This document shows positions 47,423-59,852 of a stretch of 64,000 bases of DNA, in pieces; positions within the stretch are counted from its first letter, which is position 1, and each line of letters starts with the position of its first letter. Both the position numbers and the translations under genes were made by a program. Origin of the DNA: Gamsiella multidivaricata (Eukaryota > Mortierellomycota > Mortierellomycetes > Mortierellales > Mortierellaceae); the NCBI RefSeq assembly GCF_025024155.1, contig NW_026251820.1:30224-94223 (forward strand), written 5' to 3'. A model generated the notes under the pieces. The model had not been told where the DNA came from, did no database searches, and worked only from the letters and a program-made list of their open reading frames with translations.

Positions 47423-50400
47423 TCGGACCCTGTTACGTTCCGCCAGCTTGGTCTCCACGTTCTTAGACCGCAGTTGTTGTTTAGCAGCAGTAACAGCCTC
47501 TGGGATCTTGGTCTGAGGGGTTCTCGTCTTCTTGGCAGCCGTTACTCGACTTGTCTTCTGTCGCTTCTCTTCCAGCTCATCCACGAAGCCTTCCTCGTCG
47601 CCATCATCCGTCGTATTGACGACTGATACGTTGCCATTATCACCTGCATTGGTATCTCTCTCGTCATATCCGTTGCCGTCACCGGGTTGCTTAAACTCCT
47701 TAGTGGCAGCCTTGCGCTTTACTGGCGCCCGTTTAGTGGTCGTCTTCTTCCCGCCCTTCTTCGGCTCTGATACAACGTCGCTATCCGTGCTGGCTTTCGG
47801 AGAACCATGACCCGTCAGTCCATCCACGATTTTGCGCAATTTCGCACTCTTATGCAGGTTCCTACGCATCGGCGCCTGGAAACTGCTTGTACCCGCTGAC
47901 GCGTCAAAAAAGCTATCCAATGAAGTTTGCGTCGTCTGCTGTTGACTTGACATCTGTCGGATAATCGGCAAGAGCACTCGGTCAACCTCGCCGCGATCCC
48001 AGCCCAGCGATCTGCGGAGGAAATCGCGAAGGCCATCCAAATCAGGAATGCCCCACTGAAACTTCGCAGGGTCATCATCGACTAAGGGGCGGATATAGGC
48101 ATCCCTCACATGAGGGTCTGGGAACAGGGACGGCACATGGATCTTCTTGCATTGCTTGGCCTATGCAGCAGAATATGGTACAATTAGTAATCGGAGGAAG
48201 AAATTATAGCTATCACTCAAAAAAATAAACAAAAAAGACTTACCAGTTTCTCAAGTGCAATTTCATCGATCGAGTCCATCTCCGAAGTCGTCAGTCCCTT
48301 GCTTTGATCTTTATCTTTGGCGTCGTCGGTTCCACTCAGTTTACTCTGCTCGCCCCTCCACCATCGCGCGAAGTCCTCCAGTTTCGGGAACAGCCTGATA
48401 ATCTCCATCGCAGTGATCAGACCGATACCCTTGATTCCTGTCGTATAATCGCTCCCCAGGAGATAGGCCAACGCTACTAGTCGATCACGTCCAACACCGA
48501 GGTCTCGCTCGATATCGCTCATCAAATAACACTCAACGTATTTCTCCTCCTTGAACATGTTCTTGAAGATCCTTGCGCCGCCAAATAGGAATACGTCGCT
48601 ATCCTCCGTCAGGATACCATCAACAACGCCTCTTATCTGGAGATCAGCGCACTGCGCTTCGGCCTCCATTGGTGCGACAAGATAGGGGATGCCAAAGAGT
48701 CGTAGCAGCATTTTAGTCTCCACCACCATGCTCTCTGTCAGGTCATCTGCGTCGCGCTGATGCTTGCGACGCTGATCCTGTAGCTCTTTAATCTCATTCT
48801 CAAGCTGCTTCGACTCCTCAAACATCTTCCTCGCATCCTGCTGTTCACGTGCTTCAATCTCCTCCGCAGTGAGCGCTGGCCGTTCCGGAAGCGTTTTCGC
48901 TGAGAGCAATGGTTCCTTAGGATTTAGAATCGCGCCTGGGAGGTTGGCCATATCCGGGAACAGGTTGGTGAAATCCTGCTCCTCGTCCTCGAAGTCCGCC
49001 TCATGAGCCTCATCCTCGTCCTCCTCTTCTTCATCCTCGCTGTCACCCTTTCTACGAAGCACATCTCTCGTATCGACCTCCAAATCTTCCGTAAGTAGTT
49101 CTGTTTTCTCGGCAGAGGCTGCCACCTCACTTGCCAGGTCCATATCTACATTGTCGCCCAGGGTAGATCCCAGATCCCTATCGACATTGGGTATAGGACT
49201 AGCTTTGACATCTACAGTTGGACTTGAGATCAACGAGCCAAGGCCCGAGTCGTCGGTAGATTCATTAATGATTGTAGTCATATCAATCTCTTCGTCGGTC
49301 AATGCTACCTGTATTGAATCAAGAGGCAATATGGGTTTCGAGTTGATAACATGCCCTCTTTCCGATCCAGATAGTATCGACACGCGCTGCGTTTCAGAGG
49401 TCGCTGTTGGCGCTTGGCGCTTCAAAATCGACGAGTGAAAGTCGAGGATCGGGCGACGTGGTACGGCTGATTCCTCGAGGACTTGGGTCGATGAAGCAGT
49501 AAGCGTTGTCCCTGGCGTCTCAATGATGGCTGTTCCAGCTGGAGTGAGCAATTTTTGGCTTGGTGCTAATGCTGGCGAATTATCGAGCGATTTAGAGCCC
49601 TCCCTTTTGTACAATGCTCCATATAAACCGAGCTTTCCAACGTCCTGGTCATTGACTCCGTTGTCATCATCGTCGTCCAGAGAGATCAGCTGTGAGAGTC
49701 GGCTCTTTCGCTGCGCCCCTGACTTCCTGAGCGCCTGTAGAACATTCTCTTTGGACTCTTCCAGGTCTCTCAGGCTCTCTTCGACTTCCGAGCGCGCAGC
49801 GCGCTGTACTAGCCTTCGACAGAGCACAGATTCCAGAAACGACTTCCAGAAACCGAGGGCCTCCAGGCCAAGGGTGTCGTTCGCATTTGATTTCTCCAGC
49901 TTCCTCGTTGCAGAATGAACCTCGCCTTCCAATCGATTCTCGTCCCATTCATAGATAGCGTCCCGTATCATCCATCCATGGTTGTGATGCTTGATCTTGA
50001 AGGAGTCCGGTGTGTAACCAGTCCAATAATCGTAAAAGCCTTCAAGGTCAAGTCGGGATTCCTCTTCTGTTGAAAGTGCCCGTCCATTATCCTGAGTGTG
50101 ATGTCGGCTATTGTAGATCTGGCGCGACAAGATTTCGCCCGTCTGTTCATCCTCGACCATATCGTCAAAATCCTCGTAATCCAGAGTATTATCCGAATGG
50201 AGCGTATCCAGAGAGTTAATTGAGTGGACCGTATCCATAGAGTCCAGCTCCTCCCCATCAGAGAGAACCTCACGCCATTGTTCCTCATTCCCGAGCCTTA
50301 GTCCGCCCTTAGCAAGGTGCTGTCGAGCTCCCTCCTGGACTTGAATAACATCCTGCTCGCCGATAGTCCGCAGTCCGCCATTTTCAATCTTCCTTGCCAT

Positions 50401-52014
50401 ATTTCCTTCTATAGGCCGCGCTGAACTCTGAAGGGCTCTCTTCTTGGCAGCTGTTTCCTCAATCTCGGCAAACTTGGCCATTACTTTTTCGATCGGCTCG
50501 TCCTCGTCCATGTACGCTTCTAGACGATTGACAAGGGAGCTGCTATCGTCGATTTTGGTATTCTGTATCGGGTTGGCGGCTGCTCTCGGGACTGGCTTGT
50601 TATCGATGTGCAATGCATGATCCATAACGGGCTGAGAAATCTTGACCTCCTCCAACTCGACATCGTCGTCATCGCCACTCACCCAGCCTTCTTCGTCTTC
50701 CTCCTTAAACTCTTCCTTGGCTGAGGCTTCATCTTCATCAGAGTCCAGTTGCACAGGCTTGTCCGCTGAGTGTCCGGCTGTTGGCTTTTTACCACCCAGC
50801 ACCCATCCGCCCTCATCGTTCTTGACTAAGATGTACTGTCGATTCCGCTGCGAGGCGATCCTGCCAGGTCTGGATGTCTCTTCCATCTTGCTGACCGCCT
50901 GGTTGACTGTGAGCAACTTCTGGGTTACGTTGCTGCGCCGGATGACTCCTTGGACCTGCAGCTTTGAGAAATCCATAGGCGTGTTTGAAAGTCGCACCAT
51001 TTCCTGCACGCGCTCATACGATGTGACTCTGGAGCGCAGTCGAATGTCATGCAAAATCTCATACTGCATTTCCGGGGGCAGAGCCTTAAAGACGTCCGAG
51101 TCGATGTTGGTGACGCCTTCCTCCTTCTTGAACTCATTCAGGAATTCGCTCACGTCATCATCTGCCTGGTATCCAAAGCGCTCATCGTTGCTGCGGATCT
51201 TGGAGAGTGTGTCAAAATCGATCTCCATGGGCGGAAGCACATACTTGTCCTTGATCCGTTTTGCCTGACTCCCTAAGCCGGCCTCCGCCTTTAATTTAGT
51301 GGCGCTCAAAGCCTGCTTTTCTGCAAAGACCGTGTCATCGCTTTGAATGGCATCCAGATAATTTGGACTCTCCTCCGAATCGTGGATGACACCGCTCAGT
51401 TTATCCTGCTTTTCCTCTGTCTTTTTCTTTCTATTGGGGGGGAGGAACAAGTTATTAGTATCAATTCCAGACAGTAGGGCTATCAGTCAAATTCCGAATT
51501 GAAGGGCCTTTGCTGCGGATGGTCACATCGGAGAGTAAATTACCTAGCCGCCTTGCGCTGCTCTATTGCACGTAAACGGAGTTGAGCCGCCAACAGCTTC
51601 TCAGCTGTACGCTTGACCATATTCGCATCCTGCTTTTTGCGCTTGCGTCTCTCTTGCTAAATAGGGTAAATGAACACTGTTAGTAAACAATGCGCTCTCT
51701 TGTCAAGTAGCATTACACACAACTTTATCGCAGAAAAAGAGTAACCCTACTATTGTCAGTCGCTTGAGAGCAGGCGTGCCTCCATCAAAGACAAAGATGG
51801 GCTTGATGTTGAAGAACAGGAGCTTGCAGATCCTTCGAAAGAAGCCGATGATGTGCGCATTTCCGACGACCTGGCCTTCCTTGTCACGCATCCCTCGGAG
51901 GAACTGGTGCAGCCAGATGCTAGCATCGATGGCGAGATACTTGTTGGAAAGCGAATCGAGCTTGATAGGACGTGCGACTGGGTGCAAGAGTTCCCATAGG
52001 CCCTTCACACCCAT
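46994..52014 (-). CDS. RAD2: XPG/Rad2 structure-specific endonuclease of nucleotide excision repair
   Basis: Four exons on the minus strand: 52014-51751, 51656-51544, 51430-48244, 48160-46994; 1576 aa, in frame. The N (XPG-N) region starts [17 protein letters not shown] and has [14 protein letters not shown]. After a long acidic spacer of about 750 residues, the XPG-I region has [20 protein letters not shown] (catalytic Glu), [13 protein letters not shown] (Asp pair) and [14 protein letters not shown] (H2TH). [13 protein letters not shown] follows. The C-terminus holds QTSLDSFF (about residue 1255), a PCNA-binding PIP box, a polyAla run, and Lys-rich stretches likely to be nuclear localisation signals. 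The large spacer between N and I regions separates XPG/Rad2 from FEN1 and Exo1. It makes the 3' incision in nucleotide excision repair. It is divergent from the AIRIM-like gene, 375 bp apart. Confidence 0.95.
47390..47423 (-). repeat. Trinucleotide repeat coding for polyalanine in XPG
   Basis: A GCA/GCT-type triplet run (agcagcagcagc on the plus strand) encodes about eleven alanines in the XPG C-terminal region. It is in frame. Confidence 0.8.
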
Positions 52015-52389
52015 GGTGACGGTGGCAGGCGACTAATACGCGTCTTCCTGCGGTACAAAATCGATGGTGGGGTGATGTAGAGCGGTCAAAATACTAAAAT
52101 TCAGAGGTATGCTGTCAAGGCCAAGTGACGGAGCATGAGCTTCCTCATACTTTCTTGGTAAAACGAAACTTTGCTCTCATCAAAGAGGAATGAAATTCGA
52201 GATTCTAACCTTAGAATCCAGAGTCCGAGGATGGAGTGCGAAAAAAGCGAATTGATGGAGGGAACCAGATGGAGAGAAGAAAGAGGAGGAGCCAGTAATG
52301 GTGATCGGGGTCAAAGAGAATGGATAGATATTGCACGTTGCACTGCTGCGTAGCTGTCAAAAAATGGTGGCGTCGGCGCATGGATAACT
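52015..52389. promoter_or_regulatory. Divergent intergenic region between XPG and the AIRIM-like gene
   Basis: Only 375 bp separate the two starts, so both promoters must overlap or lie in each other's leaders. Purine-rich on the plus strand near 52230-52290. No clear TATA box seen. Confidence 0.5.
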
Positions 52390-53190
52390 ATGGATAACTT
52401 TAAAAAGATGGCGGCGCTTTTGGTCAAACGAAGACAAAAACAAGATCACCGACCGACCATGGACACGATCGCAGCATTGCAGCAGCTGGATCAAGAATGT
52501 ACCTCATGGGCAAATCAACACGCTCACTCGTGCAACCTGCTCGCATCCCTCATCAACATCACCCGCCAACGAGAGCAGACGCTTGCGCAGTGGCAACAAC
52601 ATCAGCAGCACCAGACTCAGCTAACAGGACAACCGTATTCAAGGCATGACTCCGGAAACAAGAAGCCGCTACTGGCGTCGACTTCGCTTCAGCTGTTGGT
52701 CTACAAACAGACCACAGAGATCGAGTCTATCGTCTATCAGCTCTACGATATCATCCAACTCTTTAAGAAGGCCCTCCAGGGCATGACCACACTGGAACGC
52801 CAAATGGAGGCTGCGATCCATAGTATGGACACCTCAAAGCTATTGAATACTCTCAATAGCTCGCCTTCGATAACGTCGCGTACAGATTCAAAATCCTCAA
52901 TACCAATGTCCGAGCTTTTATCCGATTCATCGCTCCTCGACACTGCCGAAATTTCACCCCTGGAAGCTCTCGATTGGATCTCAAGGATACGGGCCATGTA
53001 TACTCAGGAACTAAACGTTAAGCAGGCCCAGATTCACCCGTCCATGACCTCTCTAGATCGATTCGAGACCTTAGTGGATCTACAAAGGAATTGGGGCCTG
53101 CAAAAGCGGATAGATTTTAGCCTGGAGCAGGAGATTGTGGAGAGGATCAAGGCGTATCGGCGCGTGCGCGAGTTTTCCTCTAGAGCGTAA
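52390..53190 (+). CDS. AIRIM/C1orf109-like helical protein
   Basis: 266 aa from ATG 52390; a second in-frame ATG at 52408 is equally possible. No introns. It is all-helical by sequence: IAALQQLDQECTSWANQH, LQLLVYKQTTEIESIVYQLY, then a C-terminal block LEALDWISRIRAMYTQEL, LDRFETLVDLQRNW and EQEIVERIKAYRRV. The order (helical N-terminal part, then a LEWL-like DWISRIRAMYTQEL block and a C-terminal helical end) resembles human C1orf109/AIRIM, a factor that works with the AFG2 (SPATA5) ATPase in recycling of pre-60S ribosome factors. Identity is judged from pattern only. Confidence 0.45.
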   Translation: MDNFKKMAALLVKRRQKQDHRPTMDTIAALQQLDQECTSWANQHAHSCNLLASLINITRQREQTLAQWQQHQQHQTQLTGQPYSRHDSGNKKPLLASTSLQLLVYKQTTEIESIVYQLYDIIQLFKKALQGMTTLERQMEAAIHSMDTSKLLNTLNSSPSITSRTDSKSSIPMSELLSDSSLLDTAEISPLEALDWISRIRAMYTQELNVKQAQIHPSMTSLDRFETLVDLQRNWGLQKRIDFSLEQEIVERIKAYRRVREFSSRA

Positions 53191-53559
53191 TACATATTGG
53201 ATTCGGCGCATGAGAAATAAAGCATTTCTGTTGCTGACAAGCGAGCGAACAGGCAACAAGGGAAATGAGTTATCAATGATTCTCAACCACTTGTGCTATC
53301 AGTCTAGGCACTCCTGCTGTAGGTTTACTCTCTCTGCATTCTCTCAGTATCCAGTATCTGTGATCTAGGAGTTTTGATCCATCCCAAATCACCGGCGGAA
53401 CACAACAACTGCATCCTAATAATGCTGCTTCACAAAGGAAATGAATGCTCCTTTATCCGACCTACCCCAGCATCACCAGGAAGCCAGGGCAAGGTGTCTC
53501 CTCCTGCAGAAGCTCTTTTGACCAGTTTAATTGTCCAGCTTAACTGTCCGGGCGGTGTC
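53191..53559. other. Intergenic region after the AIRIM-like gene
   Basis: 3' region of the AIRIM-like gene, then unsupported short frames leading into the eroded gene. Confidence 0.4.
53214..53219 (+). terminator. Polyadenylation signal of the AIRIM-like gene
   Basis: aataaa lies about 24 nt after the stop, close to the canonical spacing. Confidence 0.5.
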
Positions 53560-55100
53560 CTCAAGCCGTCCTCGAATCGTTCTTATGAGGTCTCGAGTTC
53601 ACTACGGCTTGGTCCACAGCCTACAGCGATCTCGGGAGCCTGAAGGACGCGAGTGTTAAGGTCATCTACATACTGAAGCTGCATGTCGACTGCCGGAACA
53701 GCCATAGGTCAACCTCTGACCTAACGAACCTTGTCAAGCACTGTAGTCCGCTGATGCAGGCCATGATTCAGCATCGACGCCTCGTCTTGATCGACTGTGT
53801 AGGAGCAGAGGATTTCTTTGCAAGGCCGTCCGTTAGCTGCTTCGAGTTGCCTGCTTCAACGACGATAAAACGAACCATATCGTCGCTCATCAATATAACT
53901 GTGGCATGAGCTGCAAAAGCAGGATCGAATGCAGCCTTGTTTTCACCATCATTTTTATCCGCCGCAGCCGCAGGCTTAAGGACGGTGCAGTGGAAGCTGT
54001 AAAAGGTTCATGTTGACAGCTACTTCAATCTCTAGGCCCACGTTCCCAGACTCAAGGACCTGTTGGAGCAGTCGCCAAGGCTCGTCGCGCTCACTCTTTC
54101 ATGCAGGGAGCTAGACTTCTACAATACAGTCTACACCGTCCAAGACCTTGCCGTTTCTTATCTCAACTTTCAATACTTTGATCTGACTTCACCCTCGTTC
54201 TTTGCTGCATTCGGCTATATGGATATGGGGTCAGTATTCCCAATAGCTCCAGCAGGAGGTCATAGACTCAAACTGGACAGTACTCTGGCAGCCATCGAAA
54301 GATTCGGAAACATTTTAATCGACGAAGGCTTTGAGGATGAGCATACACAAGCATTGGAGCGAGTGAGAAGGGATATGTGCAATGGGCTTATTGGAGATGA
54401 GGATCGAGTTTATATTGGTCAACGTCAGCAGTACCACGGATGCTGAACAAACAAAGACTTATAGCCATCTTGACACGATCGGCAACGCCAGAGCGACAGC
54501 TATTCAAGACTTCTTTGAACTCTCTATCCGCCAATTCAGCCAAAAGGCTTCCTACAAATGTCCAGTCAACAGCGAGCGTATTAGAGCGCATATGCAACAC
54601 CATCAACAAGGAACTCCACAGCCAACGGGACTCATATTTCTTATCTCCTACAATCGCTTGGGTTGGTTTTCTTTCTTAGGCAATGTCCGTGACAGAACAG
54701 CGCCACCCGGGCCAATTATTACAGCCTAAACAAATTGCTGCCACTTCTCAATCAAAATATCCGTCCTCCCGAGAGCGATGACAAGAACAAAGCAAGGAAG
54801 ACCATCTCTTGACACCAATTCGCCTTCAGTCAAACGACATACTAGTGCTGCTACTTCGTCACAACAAAAATACCCTGTCCGAACGTTCGAGATTTGTCGC
54901 ACCAGCAACGACCTGCTCTTTGTTACGATCGCATGCTTGATACATGCCTTGTCGTTAGCCCCATAGATCGAAATCGCGGGTTGGCGACCTTTGATAGCAA
55001 GAGTCCTGCGTACTTGGAGGCGATTCTCGGTGCTATCAGTCTGAGGGCCTTGAAGGATCTGATTTTAGAGATGAATGAGGACAAACAACAGATCGCATGA
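53560..55100 (+). pseudogene. Decayed large-protein gene, fungal family not named
   Basis: One plus-strand frame reads well from about 53590 to 54444 (SDLGSLKDASVKVIYILKLH, LVLIDCVGAEDFFARPSVSC, PRLKDLLEQSPRLVALTLSC, YMDMGSVFPIAPAGGHRLKL) except for three in-frame stops: TGA, TAA and TAG between about 53905 and 54040. The protein then continues in other frames: DAEQTKTYSHLDTIGNARAT (about 54440-54510), and RTFEICRTSNDLLFVTI with DSKSPAYLEAILGAISLRAL further on (to 55100). At least two frame changes are needed. It resembles large uncharacterised proteins I associate with Mortierella genomes, but I cannot name the family. No start codon is convincing. Confidence 0.55.
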
Positions 55101-55620
55101 TTATTGAACCGTGTACCTGTAGAAGCAACTTAAGGCTGATTAAAACGAACTTGAAGAGTGTAGATATCCACTGCAGATTGATTAGGTAGCACATCAAATA
55201 TTGAGCAACGTGTCTCGATCCGAGAGGTTGTAATAAAAGGTCCCTTTAATGCGTTTATCTCAGACATCGCTATCTGTCCTTTATATCGAATGAGTGTTTA
55301 GTTCAGAGAGATTGTATAACTGAACGTTATGGTAACCGTGGATAAAGCGCGAACAACGTTGGATGTCGAGTCGGGCACGGAGAGAGTGCATTGATGCTGA
55401 GCCCAAAGACCATCCCCTACCCTTCATCACATCTTGGATGTGACTCCTAGCACTTTTTTTTTTTTTTTTTTTTTTGAAAGTATGTGAAGGGCATTATGAA
55501 TAGACATGGCCACAGCCTTGAAATACTGGCAAAAGCAGGCGTTGGAAGAATATAATAGTGGTGCATTAGGCGCTAAGCATTGTCTTTATTACTTTTGTGA
55601 GTGATGCCATAGCAGTCTCC
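55101..55620. other. Intergenic region downstream of NCR1
   Basis: Contains a 22-base T tract (55454-55475). No coding signal; it separates the decayed gene from the 3' end of NCR1. Confidence 0.5.
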
Positions 55621-58600
55621 TCAGCGCCGACCTACACCATTCGTGGCGCCGTTCTGCGATCTCGGCAGCTCGTGGGCAACGCTCTCCCTGACGTCGTCAT
55701 TCTCATCTTCACTGCTGTCGTTATCCTGCAACAATCTTCCTTGTCTTAGTCTTCTCCTGGACGACCGGGCACCGTTACCCAGCGACCAGCCCATGGATCC
55801 GAGCCTGAAACTGGATGTTCTCTCGGTCTGCACCAATGACAACAACACGGGTAGCAAGACAAGTCCATGTAGCGCACCGACCACAACAATCGCCAGATAC
55901 ATGCGGAAATAGTACACTTCAAAGATCTTGGATCGCGTGAACGCCAGCACAAAGATTCCAAGGAACTTTGTCAGAGTGATACCCGAGAAAACCTAGCAAA
56001 ATTTGAAAGCAGATTTTGTTAGTGCACAGAATCGGAACTGAAAGAAAGTGAATTGATTGATCAACGAAGCATGGGGAGGTACGTACAGAGCTGCCGACTT
56101 CGACAAGGGCCCCAAAGACGCGCTCGTCAGGGCTTCCTTCAGCTTCAACAGTCGCTCGAGCAATATGGGAGCAAAACTCGACACTGATACCGACGCAAAT
56201 GACGAGGTTCACGAGCGAGATGGCGTTTAAAGAGACGCCCATCAGTACCATGGCGCCCACCACATCGACCATAATCATGCCAACGACTCCCACGACCACA
56301 CATGCCACTTTGACGCTGCCCAAGATACCTGCTGTCACCAGTCCAACTGATACCATGGCCACCACCAACAGCCTGAGGGTCAATGGGATGATGCCGACAT
56401 ACTGCTCGAAAAAGATGTAGAAGACTGAATATGGAAACACAGTCGCACCGGTTTCTGCTGATACTTGATCCGCGATCCTGTGTGCACTCTTGTATCCAGC
56501 AATGAAATCATGCTGGTTTCTCATCGGAGTGTGATATGTCCTGAAGTGCGACATCTTGACTCGATTGCCTGCCGCATTCAATTTGATTGCATCTCCATAA
56601 GCAGCTTTTCCGGCCAAGGGGCAATATTCGTCCGGGTTCGCCTTCATCCAGATATCTAGGTACTTCATAAATTCCTCTCCCTCAGGCAGACCATTCATCG
56701 AAATATTCCATCCAGGATCCTTATTTGCATAACAGACGTTGCAGTCGTCCTCGTCATCCCATGGTCCGCAGGGTTTGCGCGGGTCTCTCTTTCTGAAGCT
56801 ACAGCAGCTCTCGAATGCGGGGTTAAGCCAGTGCAAAAAGTCATCGATCCAGACGGCCGCTGGCTGTTCGATATAGGAGACCTGAGGTCGCTTACGCTCC
56901 TGCTCTAGTACATTGGCGATAGAGGAATCGGAGCATGTCGAAAAGCGAGCACAAATCTGCTGCTGACCGTGACGAGTAGTGGTGTCAACGTCCTGAACAA
57001 CAAAATAAACCGGGGGTCCGACGCGGAAATATCCGTCGAGATCGTTGAAGAACTGCACCATGTACGAGTCATTTGGTAGGGCCAGTCGTTGATCTATTCG
57101 AAGCAAGGACACATGACGATATGAGTATTTCGCGCTTAAGAGTATCTCAAAGCGAATAGAGTTAAAGAAAAATCAGGCCTGCTTACCGAGGCCAATCTCC
57201 AAGCTGGGCAAAAGACATAGTCCAGCGGTCAACAATCCAAGGAACATTGCAATGATAATCTTTTTGACCGAGCTGTTCAAAATCAGGGGTCCATAGTACT
57301 TGCGTACCCAGGCGGGCAATATCCCCTCGGTCTCGATTGCTTGCGGTGCTGGAGAGATCAGAAGACAAGGCATACAATCGACGCGGTCTTCCTCCGTCCT
57401 TTGAGCATCCAGGGCGATGCATGATACGAACGCAGTCACTTGGAGCAAGAAGTCCACCCAAACCGCCATGGCCGCATACATGGCAAAGACGCTAACCGCA
57501 GGCATCGTTACCATTCCCCCAAGTGCAAATGCAATTGTCTCACTGAGTGCGCTCAGGAGGATACTGGGACCCATCCTTCCCAGAGTGCGTCCTGCACACT
57601 CCTCGATGGTTTCCTCGGGATGATTCATCTTGCGCCGCTCAAACTCGTGACAGAGAATAAAAATGTTATCGACACCAACGGCCAAGACCAAGAATGGGAT
57701 GACCTCGGCGATAATCAACGTAATCTTGTAGCCCAGGAAGGAAAAGATGCCCACAGATGTTGAGATTGAAGCCAATACGATAAAGATGCCACTCATGCCC
57801 AGCGTGAACTTGGAATCGATGACTATTCTTTTGGGCGACGAAAGCTGAAACCGACCCAACGCCAGCGAGGCATACAGGAACATGGCCAGATAGGACAAGA
57901 CCACTGTGCGGATGTCGGTATTGCTCGACTTGTTCAGCTCAATCTCCAGCGAGGACTCGGACGAGTAAGAGATGCGTAAATCCTCAGTTCGAATGTCCTT
58001 GATCCGATTGTGAACTAGATCGTCCATGAATTCCAAATAACGGAGCTCCCACTCATGTGCCCTTTCCGTAACCTCATTGTCGACCGAGTTCTGAATGACG
58101 TAAGTGATGATAAATGCCTTGGCACTAAGATAGTCCTCATCTTCGAAACCACCCAGAATAATATCTGGCTTGAGTGGTTGCTGAAACTCTGGTAAACAAT
58201 CAGCAGGGTTGTTGGTACATCCTTCAAACTCGTCCTTCCACGAACTCGAGAACCTGTCAATGTCATCCTGCCAGTATCCTGTGGGTGATTGAATCACGCA
58301 CTCGTCTCCTGTAGGGTGAAAGCAGATGTCGTTCAACATTACACCCCTTTCAGTCTGGAGAGCCTTGATGTGGTCGTTGATCATGAAAAGTCGCCTGAAG
58401 GATTGCTCATCCGCGATAGGGCTCGCGCCGTCCTTATACGAGACAATAACTTGTGCAGTCCTGTAGAATGGTCCGAAGTTCTGGTCAAAGATCGCCTTTC
58501 GAGTCGCACTGATCGAGTCCGGCGCGACCCACAGCTTGACGGGGTCTGTCTCCACGCCGAAACGGGACCATCCAACAGAAAAGAAGGCGACGAGGCCGAA

Positions 58601-59852
58601 GCAGATGGCAATGGTCCTCCAGGCATGTTTGGCGCAGAGACGCCCCTGATGATAGAACCACTCTTGAAGAAGGGCGCTGACAACGTATCGGCTTGTGTAT
58701 TGATCTGGATCCAAAAGATGCTGGCTGTCTTCGTCCTCATCCTCATCATGACGCGTTACGGGCTCGAATCCAATCAGGTCTCCAGCTGAAATTTTCTTGC
58801 GAATCGCAAACATGCCAATCGCTGCTGCAAGGGTCACCGTGTAGATAAACGTCAGGGAAAAGCTCCAGCATGACACTCCAAAGACCCTGCAAGGGGGTTT
58901 CTCATCCGATGTTGGTGGTAGAACTGGGCACACGGGCAAGCAGTCGACACAAGCGCATCGGTATTGCACATCCGTATCGTTACACTGCCGAGTAATGCCA
59001 TCGAACGGCTTCAGGACTCCTGTGGGATCGTCGATTGGGAAATCGATCTGAAAGGGCGAGCCAATATCGCGTTCTGTTCCCATGAAAGCGACCATCTCTC
59101 TCCAATTCTTGGCGCCGCCTCCAATCATATCCATAGCATATCCATTGGTCGCGGCAAACTTGACGTCTTTGCAAGAATCATAAAATCCAGAGCCATACTG
59201 ATCCGAGACGATGAAATCGAGCCTGGTGACGACAGGTTTCTTGTCAACTGATAGTCCGGTTTCTGTGACGTTCAAGAATGTGGATTGGTTGGGCGAACAG
59301 GTAAAGGTGCAGAAGAAGTTCTGGAAGTTGGCCCAACAGGCGGGGCAGGCGGAGATCATGGGCGATGCCTGCTTTGTGGAAGCTATGAGGTTTTCGAGCT
59401 GGTCCTGACTGCAACAGGCCTTGGAATGCTCGTAGGTGGGTCCACATGTTGACACGAGCAGCTCCCGTAATTCTTTATCCGGCTATTATATCGGCACCGC
59501 GCGTTGTTCGCATAGGCAATTCATAGAAGAGAATAAGGTGGCGTACCGGTTAGCTGATTCCTTAATGTATCTAGCCTCTCTGTTCAAGGCTCGCACGGTC
59601 AGCACAAGCATGGAGAGTGTGAACAAAAAAAGAAAGCAAAGTCCGTTTCTTTACCTCCACAGCGGGGCCGTTGTCGGGACAGGGCAACTGCTTTCCAAAG
59701 ATCTTTTTGCTACCACAGTTGTCGCGCATGACACAATAGCCCTCCTTGTGGATGCTGCTGGCATGGGCTGACGTGGTCCAGGTGCTGACCAGGAGACAGG
59801 ATGCCGTGACAACCAGCAGCAACAGCCACGGCCGGCGTGAGAGTCGATGCAT
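55621..59852 (-). CDS. NCR1: Niemann-Pick C1-related sterol transporter
   Basis: Four exons on the minus strand: 59852-59655, 59482-57187, 57093-56087, 55992-55621; 1290 aa, all GT-AG and in frame. A signal peptide ([18 protein letters not shown]) leads to the Cys-rich N-terminal domain ([30 protein letters not shown]), the sterol-binding part. After the first membrane helix comes the middle lumenal domain, then the sterol-sensing domain (about residues 600-770; [40 protein letters not shown]), a second Cys-rich lumenal domain and the C-terminal helices ([40 protein letters not shown]). This is the RND-fold NPC1 layout. Ncr1 moves sterols from the vacuole lumen into its membrane. Its C-terminal tail is polar and acidic, not the lysosomal LLNF of human NPC1. 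Confidence 0.95.
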
